A DNA stretch of 64,000 bases from Streptomyces hygroscopicus (lineage in GTDB: Bacteria > Actinomycetota > Actinomycetes > Streptomycetales > Streptomycetaceae). The notes under the pieces are model-generated. The model saw only the letters and a list, made by a program, of their open reading frames with translations, did not search any database and was not told the DNA's origin. This document shows positions 43,322 to 51,856 of the stretch, piece after piece. Numbering within the stretch: position 1 is the first letter of the stretch; each line of letters opens with the position of its first letter. The stretch is from the NCBI RefSeq assembly GCF_026168105.1, contig NZ_LBMW01000034.1, positions 23,901 through 87,900 of the forward strand, written 5' to 3'. The position numbers were made by a program, and so were the translations under genes.

Positions 43322-44114
43322 GACGACTTCGATCCTGCCACGGGAGGGGTGGTGGGGTGGGGGATCGGCTCGGCGTGGGGGTGGTTGTGTCGGTGGGGTG
43401 CGTTTGACTTCGGTGCGGGGTGGCGCGGGTGTGTGGGCGGGGGTGTGCTCTGTCCGTGGCCGGCGGAGGGGGCGCGGTTGCCGGTGCGGTCTGTCCATAT
43501 GGGCGGTCGCGGTGGTGGGTGCCGTCTGTCCATATGGGCTCGCGGTGGTGGGTGCGGTCCTTTCATACGGGCGCTCGCGGTGGTGGGTGCGCTCTGTCTA
43601 TGACGGGGCGCCCGTGGTGGTGGGGTGCGCTCTGTCCTCGGCGGTGCCTCCTCCGGCGAGATTGCGGGTGGCGGGGGCGTGGCTGGGGCGGGCGTTGGGC
43701 GGTGTGTGTGGGCGGCCGGTGGCGGTGGGGTCGGTCGTGCGGCGGCGGTGGGCCGGGCGTGTGCGGATGGGTGGGTGGCGGACGGTGCGGAAGCGCCGGT
43801 GGGAGGGGGCGCCGGGGCGCGCGTGCGAGCCGTCGGGTTGCCGCCTGCGCCGGTGGGTTCACCGTGTGCGGCGGTCGGCGCGGTCGTGGTGAAGCAGTCG
43901 GCCCGGGCGCGCGCTGCGAGCCGCTGCGGGCGCACAGTCGCCCCGTTCTCTTCCGCGCGTGTCCGTGGCCGCGAGTGGACCGGCCTTCCCGGTGCCCGTG
44001 ATCGCCTCCGTACGTCCGTCGGTGGCGCCCGTGCGGGATGATGATCTGGAAAAGTTGGGGCCATGGCGGCGGGTGGGGCAAGGCCCGGCGCCGATCTCTC
44101 GTACAGTTTCCGCC
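43322..44114. other. 793-bp G/T-rich, repeat-bearing gap upstream of mutY
   Basis: The + strand is dominated by G and T over about 43330-43900 with few A or C. It includes degenerate 33-36-bp repeats (43478-43640). Long open frames exist on both strands, but they give repetitive Gly/Trp/Val or Pro/His chains with no domain or ribosome site. I see no supported gene. Confidence 0.65.
43478..43640. repeat. degenerate 33-36-bp tandem repeats
   Basis: TCGCGGTGGTGGGTGC starts at 43507, 43540 and 43575, with a decayed copy near 43610. Units also carry a GTCTGTCCATATGGGC-like block. Confidence 0.8.
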
Positions 44115-44897
44115 GTGGGATCTCTGCGCAATCCGGTCGGGCCGCTTCCCTCCTCCATCTACTGGCGACGGAGGGCCGTACTGCTGTCCGTGGTCGCCCT
44201 GTTGACGCTGCTCATCGTGTGGGTGGTCACCTCCTCCGACAGCGGCGGCGGGAAGAACGGCGCGGGAGGCTCGAACGGCAAACACCCCACATCGTCGATC
44301 ACTCCGGGGCCCTCCGGTACGGGCCCCGCGATCAGTCAACACCCGGGCGGTCGCGACGAGTCGAGCGGTGGAAGCGGTTCGGGGTCGTCCGGGGCGTCCG
44401 GGGCCGGTGACTCCGGCGGCTCGGGCGACGGGACGGACGGCGGCGCCGGCGGTTCCTCGAGCGGTCAGCTGCCGGCCGGAGCCGGTTCCTCCCTGCCCAA
44501 CTGCACGGCGAGCGCGGTGCAGTTGACCCTGAAGAGCCTCCACAACACCTACGCGCCCGGGGACACCCCCACATTCGAGCTGATCGCCAGGAATTCCTCC
44601 GTCAATGACTGCAAGGTCGATCTAGGACCCAGGAGCGCGGTGTTGACGATCACTCAGACGGGCAGCAACAGCAAGGTCTGGTCCTCGGCCGACTGCCCGA
44701 GCGGTTCGGGCGGCGTGCTGTTCCATGTGCCCGCCGACAACCAGGTCGCGTACACCGTGAAATGGGACCGCAAGCCCAGCGCGGCGAACTGTGCGACGCC
44801 CCCGGCCGGTTCGGCACCGGCTGGTACGTACCTGGTCGAGGTCAAGACCCCCGGCTTCCCGGACGCCCGGGCGTCGTTCGTACTCTCGAAGGACTAG
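44115..44897 (+). CDS. single-pass membrane protein with secreted C-terminal domain
   Basis: 260 aa from GTG 44115; TACAGT 7 nt upstream suggests a leaderless transcript, and the upstream frame lacks similarity. Cytoplasmic basic N-terminus, one membrane helix (about 24-42, VLLSVVALLTLLIVWVV), a Gly/Ser linker (45-120), then a beta-rich secreted domain of about 130 residues with four Cys (CTAS, NDCKVDL, SADCPSG, NCATPP), probably two disulphides. The domain style is a DUF4232-like or Ig-like fold. Convergent with disA. Function unknown. Confidence 0.85.
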   Translation: MGSLRNPVGPLPSSIYWRRRAVLLSVVALLTLLIVWVVTSSDSGGGKNGAGGSNGKHPTSSITPGPSGTGPAISQHPGGRDESSGGSGSGSSGASGAGDSGGSGDGTDGGAGGSSSGQLPAGAGSSLPNCTASAVQLTLKSLHNTYAPGDTPTFELIARNSSVNDCKVDLGPRSAVLTITQTGSNSKVWSSADCPSGSGGVLFHVPADNQVAYTVKWDRKPSAANCATPPAGSAPAGTYLVEVKTPGFPDARASFVLSKD

Positions 44898-44907
44898 GGT
44901 CTTCGCC

Positions 44908-44925
44908 TCGCCCGGGGCCGGGCGA
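44908..44925 (+). terminator. short hairpin after the secreted-protein gene
   Basis: TCGCCCG / CGGGCGA with GGGC loop, 10 bp after the stop. Weak. Confidence 0.45.
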
Positions 44926-44929
44926 TCTG

Positions 44930-44957
44930 AGCCCGTCCGGCTTTTGAGGACGAGGCC
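44930..44957. repeat. interspersed Streptomyces intergenic repeat (candidate)
   Basis: AGCCCGTCCGGCTTTTGAGG and the following GACGAGG resemble, from memory, a short sequence that recurs between genes across Streptomyces genomes. Only one copy is in the window. Confidence 0.5.
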
Positions 44958-45009
44958 GTTCGGGCCGAAGGGGGCTGGGGCGCAGTCCCAGGACGATCAC
45001 ACCGGCAGA

Positions 45010-45037
45010 CCGGGCCCCGACCAGAGGGTCGGCCCGG
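45010..45037 (-). terminator. bulged hairpin after disA
   Basis: CCGACC/GGTCGG around AGAG, extended by CGGG/CCCG past a two-base bulge, 21 bp beyond the disA stop. Confidence 0.5.
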
Positions 45038-45057
45038 GGCCCCGCACCGGCCGGAGG

Positions 45058-46182
45058 CTAGACGTACCGCTCGAGGATCGAAGACTCCGCCAGTCGCGAC
45101 AGCCCCTCCCGCACGCTGCGGGCCCGCGCCTCACCGACGCCGTCCACCGTCTGGAGGTCGTCGACGCTCGCCGCCAGTAGTTTCTGGAGGCCCCCGAAGT
45201 GCTCCACCAGGCGCTCGATGATGGCGCCTGGCAGCCTCGGGACCTTCGCCAGCAGGCGGAAGCCACGCGGGGACACCGCCGAGTCGAGAGCCTCGGGGGA
45301 GCCGGTGTAACCCAAGGCGCGAGCCACCGTGGACAGTTCGAGAAGCTCGGCGTGGCTGAGCGCGTCCAGCTCGGACAGCGCCTCCTCCACCGTGCGGGAG
45401 CGCTTGGCGGTCGGCTCGGGCACGTAGTCACGCACCACCAGCTCCCGCTCGGGCTCAACCCCGGCGATCAGCTCGTCCAGCTGGAGGGCGAGCAGACGGC
45501 CGTCGGTGCCCAGTTCGACCACGTATTCGGCGATTTCGGTGGCGATGCGGCGGACCATCTCCAGCCGCTGCGACACCGCGGAGACGTCCCGGACCGTCAC
45601 CAGGTCCTCGATCTCCAGCGCGGACAGCGTGCCCGCCACCTCGTCCAGGCGGAGCTTGTACCGCTCCAGGGTGGCCAGGGCCTGGTTGGCGCGGGAGAGG
45701 ATCGCCGCCGAGTCCTCCAGGACACGGCGCTGCCCGTCGACGTAGAGCGCGATCAGACGCATCGACTGGGAGACGGAGACCACGGGGAAGCCGACCTGCT
45801 TGCTCACCCGGTCCGCCGTGCGGTGGCGGGTGCCCGTCTCCTCCGTCGGGATCGTGGGGTCCGGGACCAGCTGCACACCGGCCCTGAGGATCTTCGACAG
45901 ATCCGAGGAGAGTACGAGGGCGCCGTCCAGCTTGCACAGCTCCCGCAGGCGGGTCGCCGTGAACTCCACGTCCAGGACGAAGCCGCCCGTGCACATCGTC
46001 TCGACGGTCTTGTCCGAGCCGAGCACGATGAGACCGCCGGTGTTGCCGCGGAGCACCCGCTCGAGGCCGTCGCGCAGGGCCGTGCCGGGTGCCACGGCGC
46101 TCAGTGAGGCGCGCATCAGGCCATCGGCACCGGAACTCCCGCCGGACTTTCCGGGAGCTGCCGCCCGGTCGTTGGCTGCCAC
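45058..46182 (-). CDS. disA: diadenylate cyclase DisA
   Basis: 374 aa from GTG 46182 with GGAGGA upstream. Forms c-di-AMP from two ATP and scans DNA for branched structures. DAC domain: LDGALVLSSD and the substrate motif GTRHRTADRVSKQ. A central helical spine follows (155-300). The C-terminal HhH domain is VPRLPGAIIERLVEHFGGLQKLLAASVDDLQTVDGVGEARARSV. It is divergently ordered after radA on the same strand, 81 bp downstream, as in many bacteria where RadA restrains DisA. Confidence 0.97.
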   Translation of the reverse strand: MAANDRAAAPGKSGGSSGADGLMRASLSAVAPGTALRDGLERVLRGNTGGLIVLGSDKTVETMCTGGFVLDVEFTATRLRELCKLDGALVLSSDLSKILRAGVQLVPDPTIPTEETGTRHRTADRVSKQVGFPVVSVSQSMRLIALYVDGQRRVLEDSAAILSRANQALATLERYKLRLDEVAGTLSALEIEDLVTVRDVSAVSQRLEMVRRIATEIAEYVVELGTDGRLLALQLDELIAGVEPERELVVRDYVPEPTAKRSRTVEEALSELDALSHAELLELSTVARALGYTGSPEALDSAVSPRGFRLLAKVPRLPGAIIERLVEHFGGLQKLLAASVDDLQTVDGVGEARARSVREGLSRLAESSILERYV

Positions 46183-46263
46183 TGCACTCCTCCGGTCGCA
46201 GGTTCTGGGGCGCTCCCGTGTCGCACACTCGGTTCGTACGGACGGGCGAGACCAGGGCAAAGT

Positions 46264-47673
46264 CTACCGGCGGTCCTCCTCGTCCCGTGGGGCCTCTCGG
46301 CGACGGGAGCGCGGAAGGACCCGCAGGGCGTCCCCCATGTCCGCCACTTCCAGTACCTTCATCCCGGCCGGGATCTTGCCCGCATCGGCCGGGACGAGCG
46401 CGTGCGTGAAGCCCAGACGGTGCGCCTCGGCCAGTCGGCGCTGGACCCCGGTGACCCGTCTGACCTCGCCCGCCAGCCCCACTTCGCCGATCGCCACCAG
46501 ATTCTTGGGCAGCGGGGTGTCGCTCGCGGCGCTCGCCAGCGCCAGCGCGATCGCCAGGTCCGCGGCCGGCTCGGAGAGCTTCACCCCGCCGACGGTCGCG
46601 GAGTAGATGTCCCGCTTGCCCAGGGCGCTGATGCGGCCCCGCTGCTCCAGGACGGCGAGCATCATCGAGACGCGGGAGGTCTCCAGGCCGGACGTGGTGC
46701 GCCGCGGGGAGGGGATCTGCGTGTCGACGGTCAGCGCCTGGACCTCTGCCACCAGGGGGCGACGGCCCTCCAGCGTGACGGTCAGACAGGTGCCGGGGAC
46801 CGGCTCGTCGCGGCGGGTGAGGAACAGGCCGCTCGGGTCGGCGAGCCCGGTGATGCCCTCGTCGTGCAGTTCGAAGCAGCCGACCTCGTCCGTCGCGCCG
46901 TACCGGTTCTTCACGCCGCGTACGAGACGCAGGCGCGCGTGCCGGTCGCCCTCGAAGTGCAGCACGACGTCCACGAGGTGTTCGAGCAGGCGCGGACCCG
47001 CGATCGCGCCGTCCTTGGTGACGTGGCCGACGAGGAGGGTGGCCATGCCGCGCTCCTTGGAGGCGCGGATGAGCGCTCCCGCGACCTCGCGCACCTGGGC
47101 CATGCCGCCGGGCGCGCCGTCGATCTCGGGGGAGGCGACGGTCTGCACGGAGTCGAGGACGAGGAGCGACGGCTTCACCGCGTCCAAGTGGCCGAGGACG
47201 GCGGCGAGATCGGTCTCCGCCGCCAGGTAGAGGTCGTCGTGGATGGCCCCGATGCGGTCGGCACGCAGCCGCACCTGGCTCGCCGACTCCTCGCCCGTCA
47301 CATACAGAGTGCGGTGCCCGTCGCCGGCCGCCTTGGCCGCGACGTCCAGCAGCAGCGTGGACTTGCCGACGCCGGGCTCACCGGCGAGCAGGACGACCGC
47401 CCCGGGCACGAGCCCGCCGCCGAGGACGCGGTCCAGCTCGGGCACGCCGGTGGAACGGGCAGTGGCCTGCCGCCCGTCGACCTGGCCGATGGGCACGGCT
47501 GAGGTCGTCACCCGGCCCGGTGCGGTCGTGCGCACCGCGGGCGCGCCGTACTCCTCGACCGTCCCCCAGGCCTGGCACTCGGGGCAGCGGCCGAGCCACT
47601 TGGCCGTCTGCCAGCCGCACTCGGTGCAGCGGTAGGACGGACGGTCCTTGGTGGTCTTCGCACGGGCAGCCAT
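46264..47673 (-). CDS. radA: DNA repair protein RadA
   Basis: 469 aa from ATG 47673. Branch-migration ATPase in recombination. N-terminal C4 zinc finger CTECGW...CPEC. RecA-like core with Walker A GEPGVGKST, Walker B LLVLDSVQ, and the RadA-specific KNRYG. The C-terminal Lon-protease-like domain shows VGGVKLSEPAADLAIALALAS and GEVGLAGEVR, without protease residues. It starts the radA-disA pair, whose products interact in other bacteria. Confidence 0.97.
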   Translation of the reverse strand: MAARAKTTKDRPSYRCTECGWQTAKWLGRCPECQAWGTVEEYGAPAVRTTAPGRVTTSAVPIGQVDGRQATARSTGVPELDRVLGGGLVPGAVVLLAGEPGVGKSTLLLDVAAKAAGDGHRTLYVTGEESASQVRLRADRIGAIHDDLYLAAETDLAAVLGHLDAVKPSLLVLDSVQTVASPEIDGAPGGMAQVREVAGALIRASKERGMATLLVGHVTKDGAIAGPRLLEHLVDVVLHFEGDRHARLRLVRGVKNRYGATDEVGCFELHDEGITGLADPSGLFLTRRDEPVPGTCLTVTLEGRRPLVAEVQALTVDTQIPSPRRTTSGLETSRVSMMLAVLEQRGRISALGKRDIYSATVGGVKLSEPAADLAIALALASAASDTPLPKNLVAIGEVGLAGEVRRVTGVQRRLAEAHRLGFTHALVPADAGKIPAGMKVLEVADMGDALRVLPRSRRREAPRDEEDRR

Positions 47674-47872
47674 GGACGAAACCGTAGCGGGGCCCACTGA
47701 CACCGCGGGACCCGCCCGAGGTGTCGGGCTCGGGCGGGGAACACTGTCACGGACACATCACGCGGAGCTCGTCGATCATGTGTCTTTATGAGGGATCAAC
47801 TCACCCGTACGGAGTAAATGTGCGCAAGGGAGCAGAAGGTGCGACCCCTGGGCGCATACGGTCGCACAGGTG

Positions 47873-49597
47873 ATGAGCAGCAGGCCGGACACCTCCACGC
47901 ACCTCGGCGGCGCACACCCGGCGCGCACGGACGCCCGCAAGCGGGTCGGCGCGCCTCGTGGCGCGAACAGCCGCACCGCCACACACCCGCCCGCGCGCTA
48001 CGAGCCGCACCTCGACGGTCTGTTCACCTACTGCCTCTCCGTGCTGTGCGACCACGACGCGGCGACCGGCGCCCTGGGCGACGCCCTCGCGCTCGCCGAG
48101 CGCCGCGGCACGCGCGGTCCGGGAACGCCCGAGGACCTTCGCGCCTGGCTGTACGCCCTCGCCCGCTGGTCCTGTCTGCGGCGGCTCGCCGAGGCCCGAA
48201 GACGCCGCCAGGCCGGCCAGGCCGCCGGGCGTGACCGGGGCCACGGCGGCACGGCTGAGGCCGCCGACCGGCGCGCCGCCGTGGCGCTCGGCGCCGACGC
48301 CGTCCCCGGCGAGGTCCAGGAGCTGCGCCGGCAGGAGCTCGCCCAGCTCGCCTGGCCGGAGGCCGCGGGCACCACCCCCGAGCAGCGCGAGGCGCTCGAG
48401 CTGGCGGTACGCCACCAGCTGACCGCCCGGGAGGTCGCCGCCGTGCTCGGCATGGACCACGCCGCCGCGCGGGAACTCCTCGCCTCCGCCGCCTGCGAGG
48501 TCGAGCGCACCCGCGCCGCCCTCGCCGTCGTCGAGACCGGCGCCTGTCCGAGCGTCGCCCACCTCACCGGCGACCCCCAGCTCGTCCTGAGCGCCACCCT
48601 GCGTCGCGAGCTCGTCCGGCACGTCGACGACTGCCCGCGCTGCCGCCGCACCGCAGAGCGCGCGGTCCTGGGCAGCTGGCCCGGCGCCTGCGTCACACCC
48701 GCCGCGCTCCCTGTCCTCCAGGCCCCGCGCGTGGCCCTGCACGCCGCCATGACCCACGCCCCACGCGCGCGTGGGGCGGCCCCTCGTTTCGACCGGCGCG
48801 GCTTCCCCGTGGACCCGAAGGACCGCGCGGCCCGCCGCGACCGCCTGCGAGCGCGTGCCGTCACGACGACCGTCGTCGTCACCGTGATCGCGGCGCCCCT
48901 CCTCGCCCTGTGGGCCGCCTGTCGAGGGCCCCTCACCGGCGAGGCCGTGGACGGCCGCCCCGCCACGGCGCGTGAGGCGCAGGGTGCCGACACGCTCGGC
49001 GGCGCGAGAACGGGCGGCTACGAGAACGCGGGCAACGCACGCGCGAAACCCGACGCCCGCTTCGGCGGGGGCGGCCGTTCGCCCGACGTGTCCGTCGAGG
49101 TCATCGGCGTACGGACGGGAGCACCGGACACGGGGCAACTGGCGGTGTCGGCCGGCAGCGACGGCACCACGACCCTTGTCACGCTGACGGCGTCCGGGAC
49201 CTCACCGGTCCACTGGTCGGTGGCCACGGGCGTTTCCTGGCTCTACACGAACCAGTCCTCGGGGACGCTCGCCCCAGGCGAATCGTTCACCGTGCGGGTG
49301 TACGTCGACCATCTCCACGAGCCCTCCGGACCCTGGCACGCGCGCGTGGCGGTGGCACCCTCGGGCGCGGTGGTCATGATCGACGGCTACGGAGCGGCGA
49401 GTCCGTCGGACCCGCGCCCCACGCCCGTGCACACCGATCCGTCGGCTCCCGCGCCCAGCGGTCCGCCCTCGAGGGGCCCGGACCCCACGCCGAGATCTCC
49501 GGGCCCGACGGATCCGCCGTCCACGAGCCCGCCCGCCTCCGTCCCGCCGCCCACGACGCCGCCGCCCACCACCGGCGCCCCGAGCCCGTCCTCGTAG
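47873..49597 (+). CDS. fusion: ECF-sigma-like, zinc anti-sigma, membrane helix and BACON domain
   Basis: 574 aa from ATG 47873; GTG 47870 is adjacent. Residues 43-110 look like sigma region 2 (PHLDGLFTYCLSVLCDHDAATGALGDAL), and 168-220 like region 4 (TPEQREALELAVRHQLTAREVAAVLGMDHAAARELL). Next comes a zinc anti-sigma-type H-x3-C-x2-C (HVDDCPRC, 251-258), a membrane helix (331-351), a BACON-like beta-sandwich (about 400-510, VHWSVATGVSWLYTNQSSGTL) and a Pro/Ser tail. Sigma residues for -10 melting are poorly kept. So it could be a membrane-tethered regulator. Confidence 0.83.
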   Translation: MSSRPDTSTHLGGAHPARTDARKRVGAPRGANSRTATHPPARYEPHLDGLFTYCLSVLCDHDAATGALGDALALAERRGTRGPGTPEDLRAWLYALARWSCLRRLAEARRRRQAGQAAGRDRGHGGTAEAADRRAAVALGADAVPGEVQELRRQELAQLAWPEAAGTTPEQREALELAVRHQLTAREVAAVLGMDHAAARELLASAACEVERTRAALAVVETGACPSVAHLTGDPQLVLSATLRRELVRHVDDCPRCRRTAERAVLGSWPGACVTPAALPVLQAPRVALHAAMTHAPRARGAAPRFDRRGFPVDPKDRAARRDRLRARAVTTTVVVTVIAAPLLALWAACRGPLTGEAVDGRPATAREAQGADTLGGARTGGYENAGNARAKPDARFGGGGRSPDVSVEVIGVRTGAPDTGQLAVSAGSDGTTTLVTLTASGTSPVHWSVATGVSWLYTNQSSGTLAPGESFTVRVYVDHLHEPSGPWHARVAVAPSGAVVMIDGYGAASPSDPRPTPVHTDPSAPAPSGPPSRGPDPTPRSPGPTDPPSTSPPASVPPPTTPPPTTGAPSPSS

Positions 49598-49630
49598 GCG
49601 CTCGGTCACCGTGCGCGCGGGGTCGCGCCG

Positions 49631-50506
49631 TCAGTCCGCCGGATTCGCGGGGGCTGCAGGACCGGTGGGGTCGGCGGGATGCGGCGCCACCAGCGGCAGC
49701 TGCGAGGCCAGGCGCTGTTCGCAGAGCTCGGCCAGGCGGTCGTACCCCGCCTTGCCCATCAGCTCGGTCAGCTCCGCCCGGTACGAGACGTACACCGGCT
49801 CGCCCGCGCCGTGCGCCGACGTCGCCGATGTGCACCACCAGTGCAGGTCGTGGCCGCCCGGGCCCCAGCCCCGGCGGTCGTACTCGCCGATCGACACCTG
49901 CAGGACCCGGGTGTCGTCGGGCCGGTCGATCCACTCGTACGTCCGCCGGATCGGCAGCTGCCAGCAGACGTCCGGCTTGGTCTCCAGCGGCTCTCGGCCG
50001 TCCCGCAGCGCCAGGATGTGCAGCGAGCAGCCGGCCCCGCCCGCGAAGCCGGGCCGGTTCTGGAAGATGCACGAGCCCTGGTACGGGCGGGTCTGCCGGG
50101 AGCCCTCGTCGTCCTCGGCGACCCAGCCGGTCTCCATGCCCACGTCATGGTGCTGCCAGATCTCCGGCGTGAGCCGTGCCACCTGCTCGGCCACGCGCTT
50201 CTCGTCGTCCTCGTCCGAGAAGTGCGCGCCCAGCGTGCAGCACCCGTCGTCCGCGCGGCCGGCCTGGATGCCCTGGCAGCCGCTTCCGAAGATGCAGTTC
50301 CAGCGCGAGGTCAGCCATGTCAGATCGCACCGGAAGACCTGTTCGCCGTCGGCCGGATCCGGAAACTCCACCCACGCACGCGCGAAATCGAGCCCCTTCT
50401 CGTCGCTCGCTTTCGGGGCCTGCTGGGATCTGGACGCCTTCGCCTGCGAAGAGTCCTTCGGACTCGTGGAGGATTTGTCGGGCTTCGCCTTTTTCGTCTT
50501 TGGCAC
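49631..50506 (-). CDS. cysteine-rich conserved unknown (YkgJ/DUF3109-like)
   Basis: 291 aa, GTG start at 50506. A Lys/Ser-rich N-terminus (1-37) leads to a domain with about ten Cys: FRCDLTWL, NCIFGSGCQGIQAG, GCCTLGAHF, GSCIFQNRPGF, GCSLHIL, DVCWQLP. The spacing recalls metal-chelating CxxxCxxCC proteins of the YkgJ/DUF3109 group. GYDRLAELCEQRL closes the fold. A Pro/Ala tail follows. Convergent with the BACON fusion, 33 bp apart. Probably binds iron-sulfur or zinc; the reaction is unknown. Confidence 0.82.
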   Translation of the reverse strand: MPKTKKAKPDKSSTSPKDSSQAKASRSQQAPKASDEKGLDFARAWVEFPDPADGEQVFRCDLTWLTSRWNCIFGSGCQGIQAGRADDGCCTLGAHFSDEDDEKRVAEQVARLTPEIWQHHDVGMETGWVAEDDEGSRQTRPYQGSCIFQNRPGFAGGAGCSLHILALRDGREPLETKPDVCWQLPIRRTYEWIDRPDDTRVLQVSIGEYDRRGWGPGGHDLHWWCTSATSAHGAGEPVYVSYRAELTELMGKAGYDRLAELCEQRLASQLPLVAPHPADPTGPAAPANPAD

Positions 50507-50577
50507 CCGTCCAGGGTAAGTGGCACTGGACCGCTCCGGGGACTGTGGAGCGTCGTACTGGCAGTAGCGTTCCGTAC

Positions 50578-51510
50578 ATGAGACTCGGTGTCCTGGACGT
50601 GGGTTCGAACACGGTGCATCTGCTGGTGGTGGACGCCCACCCCGGCGCGCGTCCCCTGCCCGCGCACTCGCACAAGGCAGAGCTGCGACTCGCCCAACTC
50701 CTCGACGGCAGCGGAGCCATCGGCGCCGACGGGGTCGACAAGCTGATCGCCGTCGTCCTGGACGCCCTGGAGGCGGCCGAGGACAAGGGCGTCGAGGACC
50801 TGCTGCCGTTCGCCACCTCCGCGGTGCGCGAGGCGAGCAATGCGGACGACGTCCTGGCCCGGGTCAAGGAAGCCACCGGTGTGGAGCTCCAGGTGCTGAG
50901 CGGTGAGGAGGAGGCGCGGCTGACCTTCCTTGCGGCCCGCCGCTGGTTCGGCTGGTCGGCGGGCAAGCTGCTCGTCCTGGACATCGGCGGCGGCTCGCTG
51001 GAGATCGCGTACGGCATCGACGAGGAACCCGACGCGGCGGTGTCGCTGCCGCTGGGCGCCGGCCGTCTGACCGCGGCCTGGCTGCCCGGGGACCCGCCGG
51101 ACCCGGCCGACGTGAAGGCGCTGCGCCGTCGCGTACGGGCCGAGATCGCCCGTACCGTGGGCGAGTTCGCCCGCTTCGGTGCGCCCGACCATGTCGTCGC
51201 CACATCCAAGACGTTCAAACAGCTCGCCCGCCTCGCCGGGGCGGCGCGCTCGGCCGACGGGCTGTACGTGCAGCGCGAGCTGAAGCGGGAGTCCCTGGAG
51301 GCGTGGGTGCCGCGGCTGGCCGGGATGACGGCCGAGGAGCGCGCGGACCTGCCGGGGGTATCCGAGGGCCGCTCGGAACAGCTTCTGGCCGGCGCGCTGG
51401 TCGCGGAGGGTGCGATGGACCTGTTCGCGGTGGAGACGCTGGAGATATGCCCGTGGGCGCTGCGCGAGGGCGTGATCCTGCGGCGGCTCGACCACATGGC
51501 GACGGGGTAG
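50578..51510 (+). CDS. Ppx/GppA-family exopolyphosphatase
   Basis: 310 aa from ATG 50578. Actin-fold phosphatase: VLDVGSNTVHLLVVDAHP (phosphate 1), FATSAVREASN, the GEEEA loop, LLVLDIGGGSLEIAYG (phosphate 2), then SLPLGAGRLT and ATSKTFKQLARL. It is a short actinobacterial member (300-320 aa) lacking the C-terminal HD domain of E. coli PPX. It would hydrolyse polyphosphate or pppGpp. The stop codon is followed by degenerate copies of the last codons. Confidence 0.93.
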   Translation: MRLGVLDVGSNTVHLLVVDAHPGARPLPAHSHKAELRLAQLLDGSGAIGADGVDKLIAVVLDALEAAEDKGVEDLLPFATSAVREASNADDVLARVKEATGVELQVLSGEEEARLTFLAARRWFGWSAGKLLVLDIGGGSLEIAYGIDEEPDAAVSLPLGAGRLTAAWLPGDPPDPADVKALRRRVRAEIARTVGEFARFGAPDHVVATSKTFKQLARLAGAARSADGLYVQRELKRESLEAWVPRLAGMTAEERADLPGVSEGRSEQLLAGALVAEGAMDLFAVETLEICPWALREGVILRRLDHMATG

Positions 51511-51675
51511 GCACGGGACCATGGCCTGTGGGGCGGGGCGTTGGGACATGGCGGCGGGGTAGGTCACCGGTCCACGGCCGAGAGCCGGGGTGGGGGCACC
51601 GGTACCGGCCCATGTAGGGGCAGGGGGCCCGGCCCACGTACGGGACAGGGTGCCCGGACCACGGCCGAGATCCCG
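51490..51675. repeat. degenerate repeats after the Ppx/GppA stop
   Basis: CATGGCGACGGGGTAGG (51495-) recurs as CATGGCGGCGGGGTAGG (51547-), 52 bp on; both contain TAG. Related blocks with CCACGGCCGAGA occur near 51572 and 51659. Confidence 0.75.
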
Positions 51676-51856
51676 CCGTTCGCGTACGTCCGCCGCCTCC
51701 GGCGCCCCGTCCGCGGGGGCCGCGGAACCCCGGGCAGGGCGGGAACGCGCGTACGATCCGCGCACCGGCGACATCCGGCCGCTGTGCCCCTTCCCACATC
51801 CTCTCCCATCGCATCCGGCCCCCCATGTCAAGGCGGCGCCCCGTACGCTGTCCCTC
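51511..51856. other. 346-bp gap before the TIM-barrel gene
   Basis: Left half: decayed repeats of the Ppx 3' end. Right half: no gene; TACGCT at 51843-51848 could be the -10 of a leaderless transcript for the next gene. Confidence 0.6.

Noticed and set aside
43125..44064. Long open frames on both strands across the GT-rich tract
   Set aside because: They translate to Gly/Trp/Val or Pro/His repeats made by the DNA repeats, without ribosome sites or a recognisable fold.
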